Assembly (NCBI RefSeq): GCF_008086345.1
Contig: NZ_CP043006.1
Span: 2,478,032-2,542,031, forward strand
Direction of reading: 5' to 3'
Length of the DNA: 64,000 nucleotides
DNA from: Chitinophaga sp. XS-30
GTDB taxonomy: Bacteria > Bacteroidota > Bacteroidia > Chitinophagales > Chitinophagaceae
Shown in pieces: positions 1-8,491 of this stretch. Positions within the stretch are counted from its first letter, which is position 1; the number at the start of each line of letters is the position of its first letter. A program made the translations under genes and the position numbers. Below the pieces are notes generated by a model. That model was given only the letters and a program-made list of their open reading frames with translations, did not search any database and was not told the DNA's origin.

Positions 1-2
1 TA

Positions 3-968
3 TTTGGTACAGCCGTACCGAAGGGGAACTATGCCGACCTTGAAACCACCGGCTGGGAACTATCTGTAAACTGGTCCGACCAATTCGCGATGGCATCGAA
101 ACCCTTCAGGTATGGCGTACGGTTTACTTTAGCCGATTCCTGGGCGATCATCACCAAATATAACAACCCCGACAAAGACCTGAACGACCACTATGAAGGC
201 AAACGCGTGGGAGAGATCTGGGGTTACCAGGTAGAAGGGCTGTTCAGATCGGCCGATGAAATTACCAGATCACCCTCACAGGCCAATATTCCCAATACCA
301 GCTCCCGCAAAAATTACCCGGGTGATCTCAAGTTCAAAAACCTCGATGGGGACAATGTGATCTACCAGGGCCTGAACCGTGTAGGCGACTCCGGCGATAA
401 AACCATTATCGGCAATTCCTCAGCACGGTACACATATGGGCTGAATCTTTCCGGCGACTGGAACGGCATCTTCCTTTCCGCTTTCTTCCAGGGAGTGATG
501 AAACAGGATTGGTATCCCTCGGCGGAAGCACGTTTCTGGGGACAGTATAACCGTCCGTATAACGCCTATCCGAGCTGGCATGAAGACAATATGTTCCGCG
601 AAGAGCTGGGCAATTTTGATGCCTACCTGCCCCGTCTTGTGGGTTATGTAGCCCAGGGCTCCGGTCGTGCATTACAGGTGGCGAATGACCGTTTCCTGCA
701 AAATGCTGCCTACATCAGGCTGAGAAACCTGCAGATCGGGTACACGCTCCCGCAGCGCCTCGTGTCCAAAATACGCGCCCGCGACCTGAAAGTATATGTA
801 TCCGGAGAAAACCTCTGGACCTGGTCGCCCATCTACAAGTGGACACGCGACACGGACGTGACCAGCATTTACGGCTCTGACCGGGATCTGAGCGGTGGCA
901 CCAGCGGAGATGGTTATAACTATCCCATGCTGAAAGCGGTATCTATAGGTTTGACCCTTAATTTTTAA
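3..968 (+). CDS. SusC/RagA-family TonB-linked outer membrane protein, C-terminal part (5' end outside window)
   Basis: This is the last 321 codons of a SusC-like TonB-dependent transporter, which imports oligosaccharides across the outer membrane together with a SusD lipoprotein. The frame is open from base 3, so no start codon lies in the window. The first visible residues (GTAVPKGNYADLETTGWE) are the conserved stretch preceding the last beta-strands. NDHYEGKRVGEIWGY, GDLKFKNLDGD and IGNSSARYTYGLNLSGDW follow, all typical of the SusC barrel end. The protein ends in ISIGL-type residues and a terminal Phe (SIGLTLNF), as expected for an outer membrane barrel. The SusD gene starts 3 bp after the stop. 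The substrate cannot be read from this fragment; the plug domain and TonB box are not visible. Confidence 0.95.
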   Translation, partial: FGTAVPKGNYADLETTGWELSVNWSDQFAMASKPFRYGVRFTLADSWAIITKYNNPDKDLNDHYEGKRVGEIWGYQVEGLFRSADEITRSPSQANIPNTSSRKNYPGDLKFKNLDGDNVIYQGLNRVGDSGDKTIIGNSSARYTYGLNLSGDWNGIFLSAFFQGVMKQDWYPSAEARFWGQYNRPYNAYPSWHEDNMFREELGNFDAYLPRLVGYVAQGSGRALQVANDRFLQNAAYIRLRNLQIGYTLPQRLVSKIRARDLKVYVSGENLWTWSPIYKWTRDTDVTSIYGSDRDLSGGTSGDGYNYPMLKAVSIGLTLNF

Positions 969-971
969 ATC

Positions 972-2747
972 ATGAACACTGGAAAATTATTCAACTATAC
1001 ACTCGTGCTGGCAGTGCTGTTGTCCGCCAGCTCCTGCGACCTGAATGAGGTGCCGGTAGACACGGCCACAAACGAAGCCGTATTCGGATCGGAAAGCGGC
1101 CTGGAACTATATGCGAACTCCTTCTACGACCTGCTGCCGAGCACGGATGTAGGCGTATTCCAGATTGACAACACTTCCGATCTGGTAGCCCGTAACGGGG
1201 TGGATGATTACCTGGCGCCGGGCACCCTCTCACCCATCACCAGTTCCGGCTGGAGCTGGACGGCCCTGCGTAACATCAATTACTTCATAGAGAACGCAGA
1301 GAAGAGCACCGTAGCTACCAAAGCGCATTACCTTGGCGTAGCGCACTTCTTCCGTGCCCTTTTTTATTTCGAGAAGGTAAAAAGGTTTGGTGATGTGCCC
1401 TGGATCGATAAGCCGATAGATATTACGGATACTGAAAAGCTGAATGCGCCGCGCGATGACCGGTTTGAAGTGATGGACAAAGTGCTGGAAGACCTGAACT
1501 ATGCGATTGAGAACATCACGCCGACCGCTGACCCGAGCCGCACCCGCATCACCAGGGATGTAGCCCGCGCCTACAAAACGCGCATCTGCCTGTTTGAAGC
1601 ATCGTTCCGCAAATATCATACGGACTACAACCAGCAGGCTACAGCTGCCGCCTGGTATGAGGAAGTAGTAAATGAAGCGAACGCGATCAACGGCTTTTCA
1701 CTGCATGAAGGCGCTACACCGGACAGAGGGTACCGGGAGTTGTTCATTGCAAAATCCGCATTTACGGATGAGACGATCCTCTCTGTGGCACTGAGCAGCA
1801 ATCTGCAGGTTTTCAGTTCTGCAAACCGCCGGTTCATCAGTCCCACTTATGGCAACCGCCCCAGCCTGACACGCCGTTTTGTCAACACCTACCTCAACCT
1901 CGATGGCACCCCTTTCACCAGCATGGCGGGGTATCAGACAATGCCGTTCGTGGATGAAGTGCAGAACCGGGACCTCCGGCTCAAACAAACGATCCGCCTG
2001 GGCGATTACCGCAGAACAGAAAACGGTCTCTCTGTAATTGCACCGCCGAATTTTTCCCAGACCTATACCGGGTATCAGCCCATCAAATGGTGCTATGACG
2101 AACGGTTTCCCTACGATGACGAAAGCCGTAACGACAATGCGCACATCATCATGCGCTGGGCCGAAGTGCTGCTCAACAAAGCGGAAGCGCTCGCGGAGCT
2201 GAACCGGATGACAGCTGCGGACTGGACTGCCACCATAGGCGCACTGCGCGAAAGAGCAGGCATCACCGGCACTACGCTGACTACATTGCCCACTGTGGCA
2301 GACCCGTATATGCTTGCGTTCTTTGCTAATAAATTTACGAATCCCGTACTGCTGGAAGTGCTCCGGGAAAGAGGCGTGGAGTTGATCTTCGAAGGCCTTC
2401 GCCCCGATGATCTGCGGCGCTGGAAACTTGGCGACCTGTTTGAGGACGCCGCTATGAACGGGATGTATGTTTCCGGTCTGGGTGAGCATGATCTGAACGG
2501 TGATGGCATCAATGACGTCTATTTCTACCAGGGTGCCAAACCGCCTTCCAACACGCCAGGCATCGCATTTGTAGACGTAAGCCCCTCCACCGCGGCGGGC
2601 AGGATACAGCTGTCAAACGGAACTTCCGGCGAGGTGATGTGGAATCCCGGGGTGAGGGAATGGACCGATGCGAAATATCTGTACCCGATCCCGCAGACGG
2701 TAAGGGACAGGAATCCCGCACTGGGTCAGAATCCGGATTGGCAATAG
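972..2747 (+). CDS. SusD/RagB-family nutrient-binding outer membrane lipoprotein
   Basis: This 591-residue protein is the surface glycan-binding partner of the SusC transporter directly upstream, with a 3-bp gap that implies co-transcription and probably translational coupling. The N-terminus is a lipoprotein signal with lipobox SASSC (Cys22), followed by DLNEVPVDTAT, the usual SusD start. Further SusD signatures are the helical TPR-like segment HYLGVAHFFRALFYFEKVKRFGDVPWID and the C-terminal RERGVELIFEGLRPDDLRRWK. The C-terminus WNPGVREWTDAKYLYPIP is also typical. The length is normal for the family. Family assignment is secure; ligand specificity is not. The neighbouring GH97 and GH43 genes suggest an alpha-galactoside or arabinose-containing polysaccharide, which is inference only. 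Confidence 0.96.
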   Translation: MNTGKLFNYTLVLAVLLSASSCDLNEVPVDTATNEAVFGSESGLELYANSFYDLLPSTDVGVFQIDNTSDLVARNGVDDYLAPGTLSPITSSGWSWTALRNINYFIENAEKSTVATKAHYLGVAHFFRALFYFEKVKRFGDVPWIDKPIDITDTEKLNAPRDDRFEVMDKVLEDLNYAIENITPTADPSRTRITRDVARAYKTRICLFEASFRKYHTDYNQQATAAAWYEEVVNEANAINGFSLHEGATPDRGYRELFIAKSAFTDETILSVALSSNLQVFSSANRRFISPTYGNRPSLTRRFVNTYLNLDGTPFTSMAGYQTMPFVDEVQNRDLRLKQTIRLGDYRRTENGLSVIAPPNFSQTYTGYQPIKWCYDERFPYDDESRNDNAHIIMRWAEVLLNKAEALAELNRMTAADWTATIGALRERAGITGTTLTTLPTVADPYMLAFFANKFTNPVLLEVLRERGVELIFEGLRPDDLRRWKLGDLFEDAAMNGMYVSGLGEHDLNGDGINDVYFYQGAKPPSNTPGIAFVDVSPSTAAGRIQLSNGTSGEVMWNPGVREWTDAKYLYPIPQTVRDRNPALGQNPDWQ

Positions 2748-2779
2748 AGATGGGATTATGATAATTATTGTATAAGAAA

Positions 2780-2815
2780 AGGGCTGACCAAGAATAATGG
2801 TCAGCCCTGATTTAT
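2780..2815. terminator. Intrinsic terminator between convergent susD-like and GH97 genes
   Basis: A perfect 11-bp stem (AGGGCTGACCA at 2780-2790, TGGTCAGCCCT at 2798-2808) closes a 7-nt loop. It follows the susD-like stop by 32 bp and is followed by an AT-rich stretch; the other side is preceded by a short A run, so it could work on both strands. Confidence 0.8.
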
Positions 2816-2880
2816 TCATACCTGATGGAGACCTGTCATCGTTCAGGCAATCCTCAAAGCCTTCGTTTTTCTTTCGCTGG

Positions 2881-4863
2881 TTATTGCTTCATTAAACGCA
2901 TCACCTGCCCTCCGCCAGGCGCCAGCCTAACGGTGATGGTATGGGATCTGTCTACTATTTTGGTTTCCTTTGTCAACGCGTTCGGGTTACTTGCCGTGTC
3001 GGGAGCGTCGGTGTAAATTTCCGCCGTATAATTTCCTTCAGGTAAAAAATCCAGCGGAATTTCCAGTGTTCTGGATGTAGTATTGTTAATGGTACCCAGG
3101 TACCAGTCATTTCCCTTTCGGCGGGCAGTGGTTACATATTGCCCGATTTCAGCTTTGAGTACACGTGTTTCATCCCAACTGACAGGGACTTTTTGAAGGA
3201 AGTCAAAGCCTGGTTGACCTTCATAGGCTTTAGGGTAATCTGCAACCATGGCTAAATAGCTTTCCAGTACTACATACATGGCCAGCATATGACAGCGTGT
3301 CCCGATCATCAGCGGTCTGGTGTACTGAGCTTTAAATCTGGATGGAGGAACAGCCCTGAAACCTCCCAGATGATAATCTGTAGCTCCCGCGAGCAGGCGG
3401 GTGAAGGGAATGTCAATGTCGTGGTCCGGACTAAGTCCTTCTTTGCTCCATTTATTGACTTCATAATTCAGGGCGCCTTCCCTGGTAAATTCATTCGGGT
3501 AAGTCCGGTGTAACCCTGTCGGTTTAAATGCGCCATGAAACTGGATGAACAATTTATGCTCGGCTGCTTTTTTCAGGATCTCTTCCTGGATGTTGACCAT
3601 TTCCTGATCATCGCGGTCCAGAAAATCCACCATCATTCCTTTGATCCCCCATTTTTCAAATTGGGCAAAGGATTCTTCCAGCTTGGGATAAATTGCTTTC
3701 CAGTTCACCCATACGTGTATGCCAACCCCTTTCTCCCTGGCATAGTCACAGACCCGCTGCATGTCCAGGCTGGGCACTGTTTTGGTGACATCGGTATTAG
3801 GGCCAACTGTAGCATAGCCCGTGGCATCGCTTTTATACCAGGCAAAACCGCCATAACCAATTACAGAATGGTATTCGATGTGATTTCGCGCACAGAAATC
3901 AATATAGTACTTATTGGTCTCAAAGTTAATACCCGGTGCGAAAGTAGTGTCCGGGGTAACGTCTCCGTTCCACCAGTGAAAAGAGGTCTTTCCCGGTTTT
4001 AGCCATGACAGGTCTTTAATCTTTACAGGGTCATTCAGGTTGACCAGAATATTGGATTCCATCAGTGTTTCCATCCTGTCGCTGATCATCATGACCCTCC
4101 AGGGACTGCGGTGGGGCAGTACCGCCTTCACTTTTATTTCAGTCTGACCCTGATGTGGGGAAAGCTGGCTTTTAAGCACACCGTTATGTTTGATCAGGTA
4201 CATGCCTGCATAGTCCCTTAGATTGGCTTCTGTTATGGCCATATAAACATGATCAGGGAATTCCAGCAGTGCAGGCATATCCATCAGGGTATCAGGTGTG
4301 ATGTCATCAAGCCGTTGTTGCTGATAGAATCCCTCGTGCGAGGTGTTATAATTATCCCGTAAAAGGGCGTGGACCAACGGGTTGCCGGTTACATTAAAGG
4401 TGCTGCTCTCATCGGTAAGGATGTAAGAAGACCATGATCGCTGTTCCGGAAATTCATAACGGAATGCCAGCCCGTCGTTGAATACCCTTACTGCCAGGTT
4501 AATCCGGCGCTGTATGCCTTTACTTTCTGTCAGGGAGATGATCGCTTCCTGATACCGGTTTCGTACTGTTTTTGTTTTACCGATAACCAGGTCATAGCTT
4601 TCATCTACATGCTTGATTGTGCTTTTGGAGATGCTGAGGGCTCCGCCAAATCTCCCTGTTTCTTTGAAGTTCAGCCCCAGTTCTGAGTCGGCCACAATTT
4701 TTTTTCCTTTAAAGGAGACGGTGTACACCGGGGCTTCCGGGCTGAGGGTTAAAGAAAAAATGATATTGCCATCGGGGGACTTCAACTGAACTTTTTTCTG
4801 GGCATAAACAGAAAGTGAAGTGACGAGTAATATCAGGAAACTGAATTTTTGGAATAAGAACAT
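2881..4863 (-). CDS. GH97-family glycoside hydrolase (alpha-galactosidase/alpha-glucosidase type), secreted
   Basis: This 660-residue protein has a cleavable signal peptide (about residues 1-21, ending VYAQ) and the full GH97 architecture: N-terminal beta-sandwich (about 25-290), (beta/alpha)8 barrel (about 295-560) and C-terminal beta domain. Barrel landmarks are FHWWNGD near 295, GVGIHVWVNW near 390, KGMMVDFLDRDDQ near 408 and the Glu-rich NEFTREGALNYE near 457. Asp413 in MVDFLD lies where retaining GH97 enzymes carry their nucleophile; inverting SusB-type enzymes instead use glutamates. That favours the retaining alpha-galactosidase branch, but I could not align it. The gene is convergent with susD-like and divergent from the GH43 gene, so it probably belongs to the same utilisation locus. 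Stop and start agree with family length. Confidence 0.93.
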   Translation of the reverse strand: MFLFQKFSFLILLVTSLSVYAQKKVQLKSPDGNIIFSLTLSPEAPVYTVSFKGKKIVADSELGLNFKETGRFGGALSISKSTIKHVDESYDLVIGKTKTVRNRYQEAIISLTESKGIQRRINLAVRVFNDGLAFRYEFPEQRSWSSYILTDESSTFNVTGNPLVHALLRDNYNTSHEGFYQQQRLDDITPDTLMDMPALLEFPDHVYMAITEANLRDYAGMYLIKHNGVLKSQLSPHQGQTEIKVKAVLPHRSPWRVMMISDRMETLMESNILVNLNDPVKIKDLSWLKPGKTSFHWWNGDVTPDTTFAPGINFETNKYYIDFCARNHIEYHSVIGYGGFAWYKSDATGYATVGPNTDVTKTVPSLDMQRVCDYAREKGVGIHVWVNWKAIYPKLEESFAQFEKWGIKGMMVDFLDRDDQEMVNIQEEILKKAAEHKLFIQFHGAFKPTGLHRTYPNEFTREGALNYEVNKWSKEGLSPDHDIDIPFTRLLAGATDYHLGGFRAVPPSRFKAQYTRPLMIGTRCHMLAMYVVLESYLAMVADYPKAYEGQPGFDFLQKVPVSWDETRVLKAEIGQYVTTARRKGNDWYLGTINNTTSRTLEIPLDFLPEGNYTAEIYTDAPDTASNPNALTKETKIVDRSHTITVRLAPGGGQVMRLMKQ

Positions 4864-5169
4864 CGGCAGTTGAATTTTTTGTAGAAAGATGCTGGTTCCG
4901 GTAATAATATTTGGTATATACCGGTTTAACCTGGCCCGTATCAGCTAAAATTACGTTGATAGATATAAAAATTTCCTTAAATTATTCAATTTTCCGTCTG
5001 GTGGCTGATATCCAAACCGGTCTGCTGCTTCCGGGGCCAGTATCCCTCAGAAGTGCTATAGCTTTTCAACATTATATTGCTTATATTATCTTCCGATAAA
5101 TCTATTATAAACCCCGCTCCAATTCTCTCCACGTTAAATGAACCGAATTGTTGCGTACAGCAAAATGTT
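4864..5169. promoter_or_regulatory. Divergent intergenic region between GH97 and GH43 genes
   Basis: This AT-rich spacer separates two outward-facing secreted hydrolase genes and should hold both promoters. An imperfect inverted repeat, CCGGTA (4898-4903) and TACCGG (4919-4924), spans 27 bp just upstream of the GH97 start and could be an operator. I found no perfect TAnnTTTG box on either strand; TAGCTTTT near 5055 is the nearest on the plus strand. No small gene is evident. Confidence 0.4.
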
Positions 5170-6735
5170 ATGAAAATCAAAACCCTCAGAACCCTCACAG
5201 CCCTATCATTGCTATTGGCAATGGCTTGTCAGAAAGAAACACAAAAAGAAAATGCCGGCGAGGAATTGCTGCAACTGGATGACTCCAGGATCAGCGCAGC
5301 ACCGCCGCTCGGAACATTGATCGATGGCGCTATTTACCGCATAAGGGGAATTACCTCCGCTGCGCCGGCCGGCCCCGTGGTGGAAGTTACCGGCAATTCC
5401 TCCGCGGAAGGTCAAAAAATTCAGCAGTGGCTATGGTTTCCGAACAACGGTCAGAAATGGAAACTGGTGAAAATTGATGCATCTTATTACAAGCTGGTGA
5501 ATATGACCAGTAACAAATGCCTCGCGTCCCCTTCTGCTACCTCCGGAGATATCCTGGAGCAGCGAACAGACGATGGAAGCGATGCGCAAGCCTGGGCGAT
5601 AGCATATTCGGGAAGCAATAACGTATTTTCGCTGACCAATAAAGCTACCGGCATGAAAATGGTGCTGGACCCGCAAAGCACCGGCCTTGGCGCCAAGATC
5701 AGGCAAAAATCCACGATCACCGGCAACCAGGACCAGTTCAATTTCCACAATGTCAATTTCCAGAATCCGCTGATCAACGCCAGCAGACCGGACCCCTATG
5801 TTACCCAAAAGGACGGTTACTATTATTTCATGTACACCAGGGGTAATAAGATTGGATTGAGAAAGACTACTTCCATGTCCTTACTATCCACCGCACCGGA
5901 ATCTGTTATCTGGACCCCGCCCACAGGTACGGCATATTCTTCCAATATCTGGGCGCCGGAACTGCATTTCCTGTCCGGGAAGTGGTACATCTATTTTGCG
6001 GCCAATGATGGTACGGGTGATTCGCACCGGATGTACGTGCTGGAAAATGCCAATGCGGACCCGATGACCGGCACCTGGACATTCAAAGGGAAGATCTACG
6101 ATTCCAGTGATCAGTGGGCGATAGACGGCTCTGTTCTCACGATAGGGTCTACGAATTATTTCATCTGGTCCGGCTGGGAAAGTACGGCCAGCAGGTACAA
6201 ACAATACCTGTATCTTGCCACGATGTCCAACCCATGGACCATCAGCGGCCCGAGGATCAAAATATCCTCACCTACCAATACCTGGGAGAAACATGAGCCG
6301 AATTCGATTGGAGCCGGTGTCAATGAAGGGCCCATCATGCTGCAAAGAGATGCCAGCAGCCCTTTATTTATCATCTATTCCGCCAGCCGGTACACCAGCG
6401 ACAACTATTGCCTTGCCCAGATACAACTTAAAAGCGGCGGTGATCCTGCGGTAGTTGCCGATTGGATCAATAAAAAGCAGGTCTTCGTGAGAAATGATGC
6501 CAACAGTGTTTACGGGCCAGGGCATAACAGCTTCTTCACCAGCAGTTATACGGACCCCAATGGCGTGGCGAAAAAGGAACACTGGTTTGTCTATCATGCC
6601 CGCAGTGTGGCGGCCACTACCAATGGTCAGAGGGCCCCGAGGATGCAGAAGCTCAGCTGGAACAGTGATGGTTCTCCGAACTTTGGCGTTGCCACAGCAA
6701 CCGGCGTGGATATGCCGATCCCGGTAGGGGAGTGA
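5170..6735 (+). CDS. Ricin-type lectin plus GH43 lipoprotein (probable arabinan/arabinofuranoside or xyloside hydrolase)
   Basis: The ATG at 5170 is chosen because it begins a lipoprotein signal (MKIKTLRT..LLAMAC, Cys20); the frame is open further upstream but encodes no signal. Residues about 45-195 form a ricin B-like (beta-trefoil) carbohydrate-binding region with repeated QxW-type motifs (QQWLWFPNNGQKW, DAQAW, DQFNF). Residues about 200-515 form a five-bladed GH43 propeller. The three expected catalytic acids are visible: Asp208 in RPDPY (base), Asp319 in DGSV (pKa modulator) and Glu386 in NEGP (acid). WAPELHF and GPGHNSF are further family motifs. The product is 521 residues. The lectin probably keeps the enzyme on the polymer at the cell surface. 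Exact GH43 subfamily and substrate cannot be set from sequence alone. Confidence 0.9.
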   Translation: MKIKTLRTLTALSLLLAMACQKETQKENAGEELLQLDDSRISAAPPLGTLIDGAIYRIRGITSAAPAGPVVEVTGNSSAEGQKIQQWLWFPNNGQKWKLVKIDASYYKLVNMTSNKCLASPSATSGDILEQRTDDGSDAQAWAIAYSGSNNVFSLTNKATGMKMVLDPQSTGLGAKIRQKSTITGNQDQFNFHNVNFQNPLINASRPDPYVTQKDGYYYFMYTRGNKIGLRKTTSMSLLSTAPESVIWTPPTGTAYSSNIWAPELHFLSGKWYIYFAANDGTGDSHRMYVLENANADPMTGTWTFKGKIYDSSDQWAIDGSVLTIGSTNYFIWSGWESTASRYKQYLYLATMSNPWTISGPRIKISSPTNTWEKHEPNSIGAGVNEGPIMLQRDASSPLFIIYSASRYTSDNYCLAQIQLKSGGDPAVVADWINKKQVFVRNDANSVYGPGHNSFFTSSYTDPNGVAKKEHWFVYHARSVAATTNGQRAPRMQKLSWNSDGSPNFGVATATGVDMPIPVGE

Positions 6736-6786
6736 TCTTTGGTGTTTTGTAAGATACGTGTGGTCCGGGCGGGAACGCCTGATTGA

Positions 6787-6832
6787 AGAAAAGCCGTATA
6801 AATCGCAGGATTTATGCGGCTTTTCTGCTTTA
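6787..6832 (+). terminator. Intrinsic terminator downstream of the GH43 gene
   Basis: An 18-bp stem with one G-T wobble (6787-6804 with 6809-6826) and a GCAG loop follows the GH43 stop by about 50 bp. The 3' arm ends in GGCTTTTCT, giving a partial U tract. Confidence 0.8.
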
Positions 6833-6983
6833 ATACATGAGTTTAATCCTGATGGGTTGACTTTTGAAGAAACACTGTCTTTAGTTAAAGCGGGTACCGG
6901 TTTTTTGACTTGAAATTCCCTTCCCCCATATCTCTCAGATTATTGGGGATCGCCACCGCAGTAACATAAATTCCTACATCTCT

Positions 6984-7044
6984 GAAATGTATAAAACCTG
7001 TCCGGAAATGTATAAGTAGCCTTCCGCCGCGTTGTTGAACTTTG
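6984..7044 (+). promoter_or_regulatory. Probable AraC-type operator (two direct repeats, 21-bp period) and promoter of the SDR operon
   Basis: The 11-mer GAAATGTATAA occurs at 6984-6994 and again at 7005-7015, exactly 21 bp apart, so both lie on the same face of the helix. This is the classic layout of AraC-family half-sites. About 21 bp further on is GAACTTTG (7037-7044), one mismatch from the Bacteroidota -7 box TAnnTTTG. The promoter-proximal half-site would lie over or next to the -33 region, as for an activator touching RNA polymerase. The cluster downstream encodes its own AraC protein. Confidence 0.6.
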
Positions 7045-7069
7045 CTGTATAAATTAAAACTTAAAAGAG

Positions 7070-7831
7070 ATGAAAACAGCAACAGCAAAAATCGTTCTTG
7101 TAACCGGCGGGAGCCGGGGAATAGGAAAAAGTATTGCTTTAAACGCCGCTCAACGGGGCATTGACGTCATCCTCACTTACAACAGCAACTCCGATCAGGG
7201 GAAGGCTGTTGCGGATACCATCAACCGCAGTGGAGGAAAAGCAATAGCCTTGCAACTAGACACATCCAAAACCAGCTCCTTTAACGACTTTTCCGACCAG
7301 ATCGCGCAGGTGCTAAAGCAGGAATGGAATCGGGAGGATTTCGATTATCTCGTCAACAATGCAGGGATATCCCAGCGAACGCTCATCAAAGACACAACCG
7401 AAGAACAGTTCGACGAACTTGTGGATGTAAATTTTAAAGGTGTGTTTTTCCTTACGCAAAAACTGATTCCGTTGATCGTTGATGGTGGTCAGGTTATTAA
7501 TATTTCTTCCGGACTTGCCCGCTTTGCCTTTCCCGGCGTTGCCGTGTACGGCGCTCTTAAGTCCGCAATAGAAGGCTTGACACGGTATTTTGCCAAAGAA
7601 TATGCAGGACGGAAGATCCGTGTAAATAGTGTTGCACCAGGGGCAATCGACACTGAATTTGGCGGTGGAAAAGGTGACGGTAGCCATCGTGAGCAAATTG
7701 CCGGCATGACTGCGCTCGGACGTCTTGGAGTTGCGGACGATGTGGGGATGTTTGTTGCATCACTGCTATCCGAAGACAGCCGCTTTGTAAATGCCCAACG
7801 CATTGAGATATCGGGCGGAATGTTCATCTAG
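7070..7831 (+). CDS. SDR-family NAD(P)-dependent oxidoreductase (3-oxoacyl-ACP reductase-like)
   Basis: This is a 253-residue classical short-chain dehydrogenase. The N-terminal dinucleotide-binding motif TGGSRGIG, the NNAG motif (in YLVNNAGIS), the catalytic Tyr160-x3-Lys164 (in YGALK) and the RVNSVAPGAIDTE segment are all present, so it should be an active cytoplasmic oxidoreductase. It is the first gene of a plus-strand cluster with a second SDR (15-bp gap), an AraC regulator and a hydrolase. It lies 55 bp behind a paired direct repeat that resembles an AraC operator. The start ATG is preceded by the purine-rich AAAAGAG. Substrate is unknown; cluster context suggests conversion of a small carbonyl compound rather than fatty acid synthesis. 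Confidence 0.92.
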   Translation: MKTATAKIVLVTGGSRGIGKSIALNAAQRGIDVILTYNSNSDQGKAVADTINRSGGKAIALQLDTSKTSSFNDFSDQIAQVLKQEWNREDFDYLVNNAGISQRTLIKDTTEEQFDELVDVNFKGVFFLTQKLIPLIVDGGQVINISSGLARFAFPGVAVYGALKSAIEGLTRYFAKEYAGRKIRVNSVAPGAIDTEFGGGKGDGSHREQIAGMTALGRLGVADDVGMFVASLLSEDSRFVNAQRIEISGGMFI

Positions 7832-7846
7832 TTAAAAAACACAATC

Positions 7847-8449
7847 ATGAAACGTACGATCGTTGTAACAGGTGCCAGTGGCACCATAGGCGCAGAATTG
7901 TCAAAGACATTGGAAAAGGCAGGCCATAAAGTTATTAGGGTATCCCGCTCGTCGGGGGATTACAAGGCTGATATCAGCGACATAGCAAGTTTGGAAACGC
8001 TCTTTAAATCGATAGGCGCTTTTGACGCTGTAGCCAACGCAGCCGGCGAAGTAGCCGCACTCCCGTTTGAACAGATCACGGATGAAAGTATTAGTTTTTC
8101 CATTGCCAATAAAATGATGGGGCAGGTTAACCTGGTGCGCACTGCTTTACCTTATATTGCAGACAAGGGTTCTTTTGCGCTGATCTCCGGTGTTTTAACG
8201 GATGAACCTATATTGGGTGGCGTTATCGGCACAATGATAAACGGGGCAGTGGAAGGGTTTGTAAAAGCAACCGCGCATGAACTGCCCCGGGGTATCCGTA
8301 TCAATTGCATCAGTCCTACAGTGTTGGCAGAGTCAACAGCTTATCATCCCTATTTCCCCGGCTTTATACCAGTAGCGGTCTCGAAAGTAGTCTACGCATA
8401 TGAACGGGCTTTACTGGGGATCATCAATGGCAGAATTCTTCCTGTATAG
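7847..8449 (+). CDS. Atypical short-chain dehydrogenase-like protein lacking the catalytic Tyr-Lys pair
   Basis: This 200-residue protein has the Rossmann glycine motif TGASGTIG at residues 8-15 and the SDR fold landmark GIRINCISPTVL. It is shorter than classical SDRs (about 250). Where the catalytic YxxxK is expected it reads GTMINGAVEGF: both Tyr and Lys are absent. Proteins annotated as short chain dehydrogenase (PRK07578-like) share this loss, so it may bind NAD(P)H without classical catalysis or use another acid. It follows the complete SDR by 15 bp and is probably co-transcribed, which would fit a regulatory or partner role, though this is inference. Confidence 0.85.
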   Translation: MKRTIVVTGASGTIGAELSKTLEKAGHKVIRVSRSSGDYKADISDIASLETLFKSIGAFDAVANAAGEVAALPFEQITDESISFSIANKMMGQVNLVRTALPYIADKGSFALISGVLTDEPILGGVIGTMINGAVEGFVKATAHELPRGIRINCISPTVLAESTAYHPYFPGFIPVAVSKVVYAYERALLGIINGRILPV

Positions 8450-8491
8450 GTCCTTTTTAGTAAATTTACCTGGCTTCCAAACCGGTTATAT

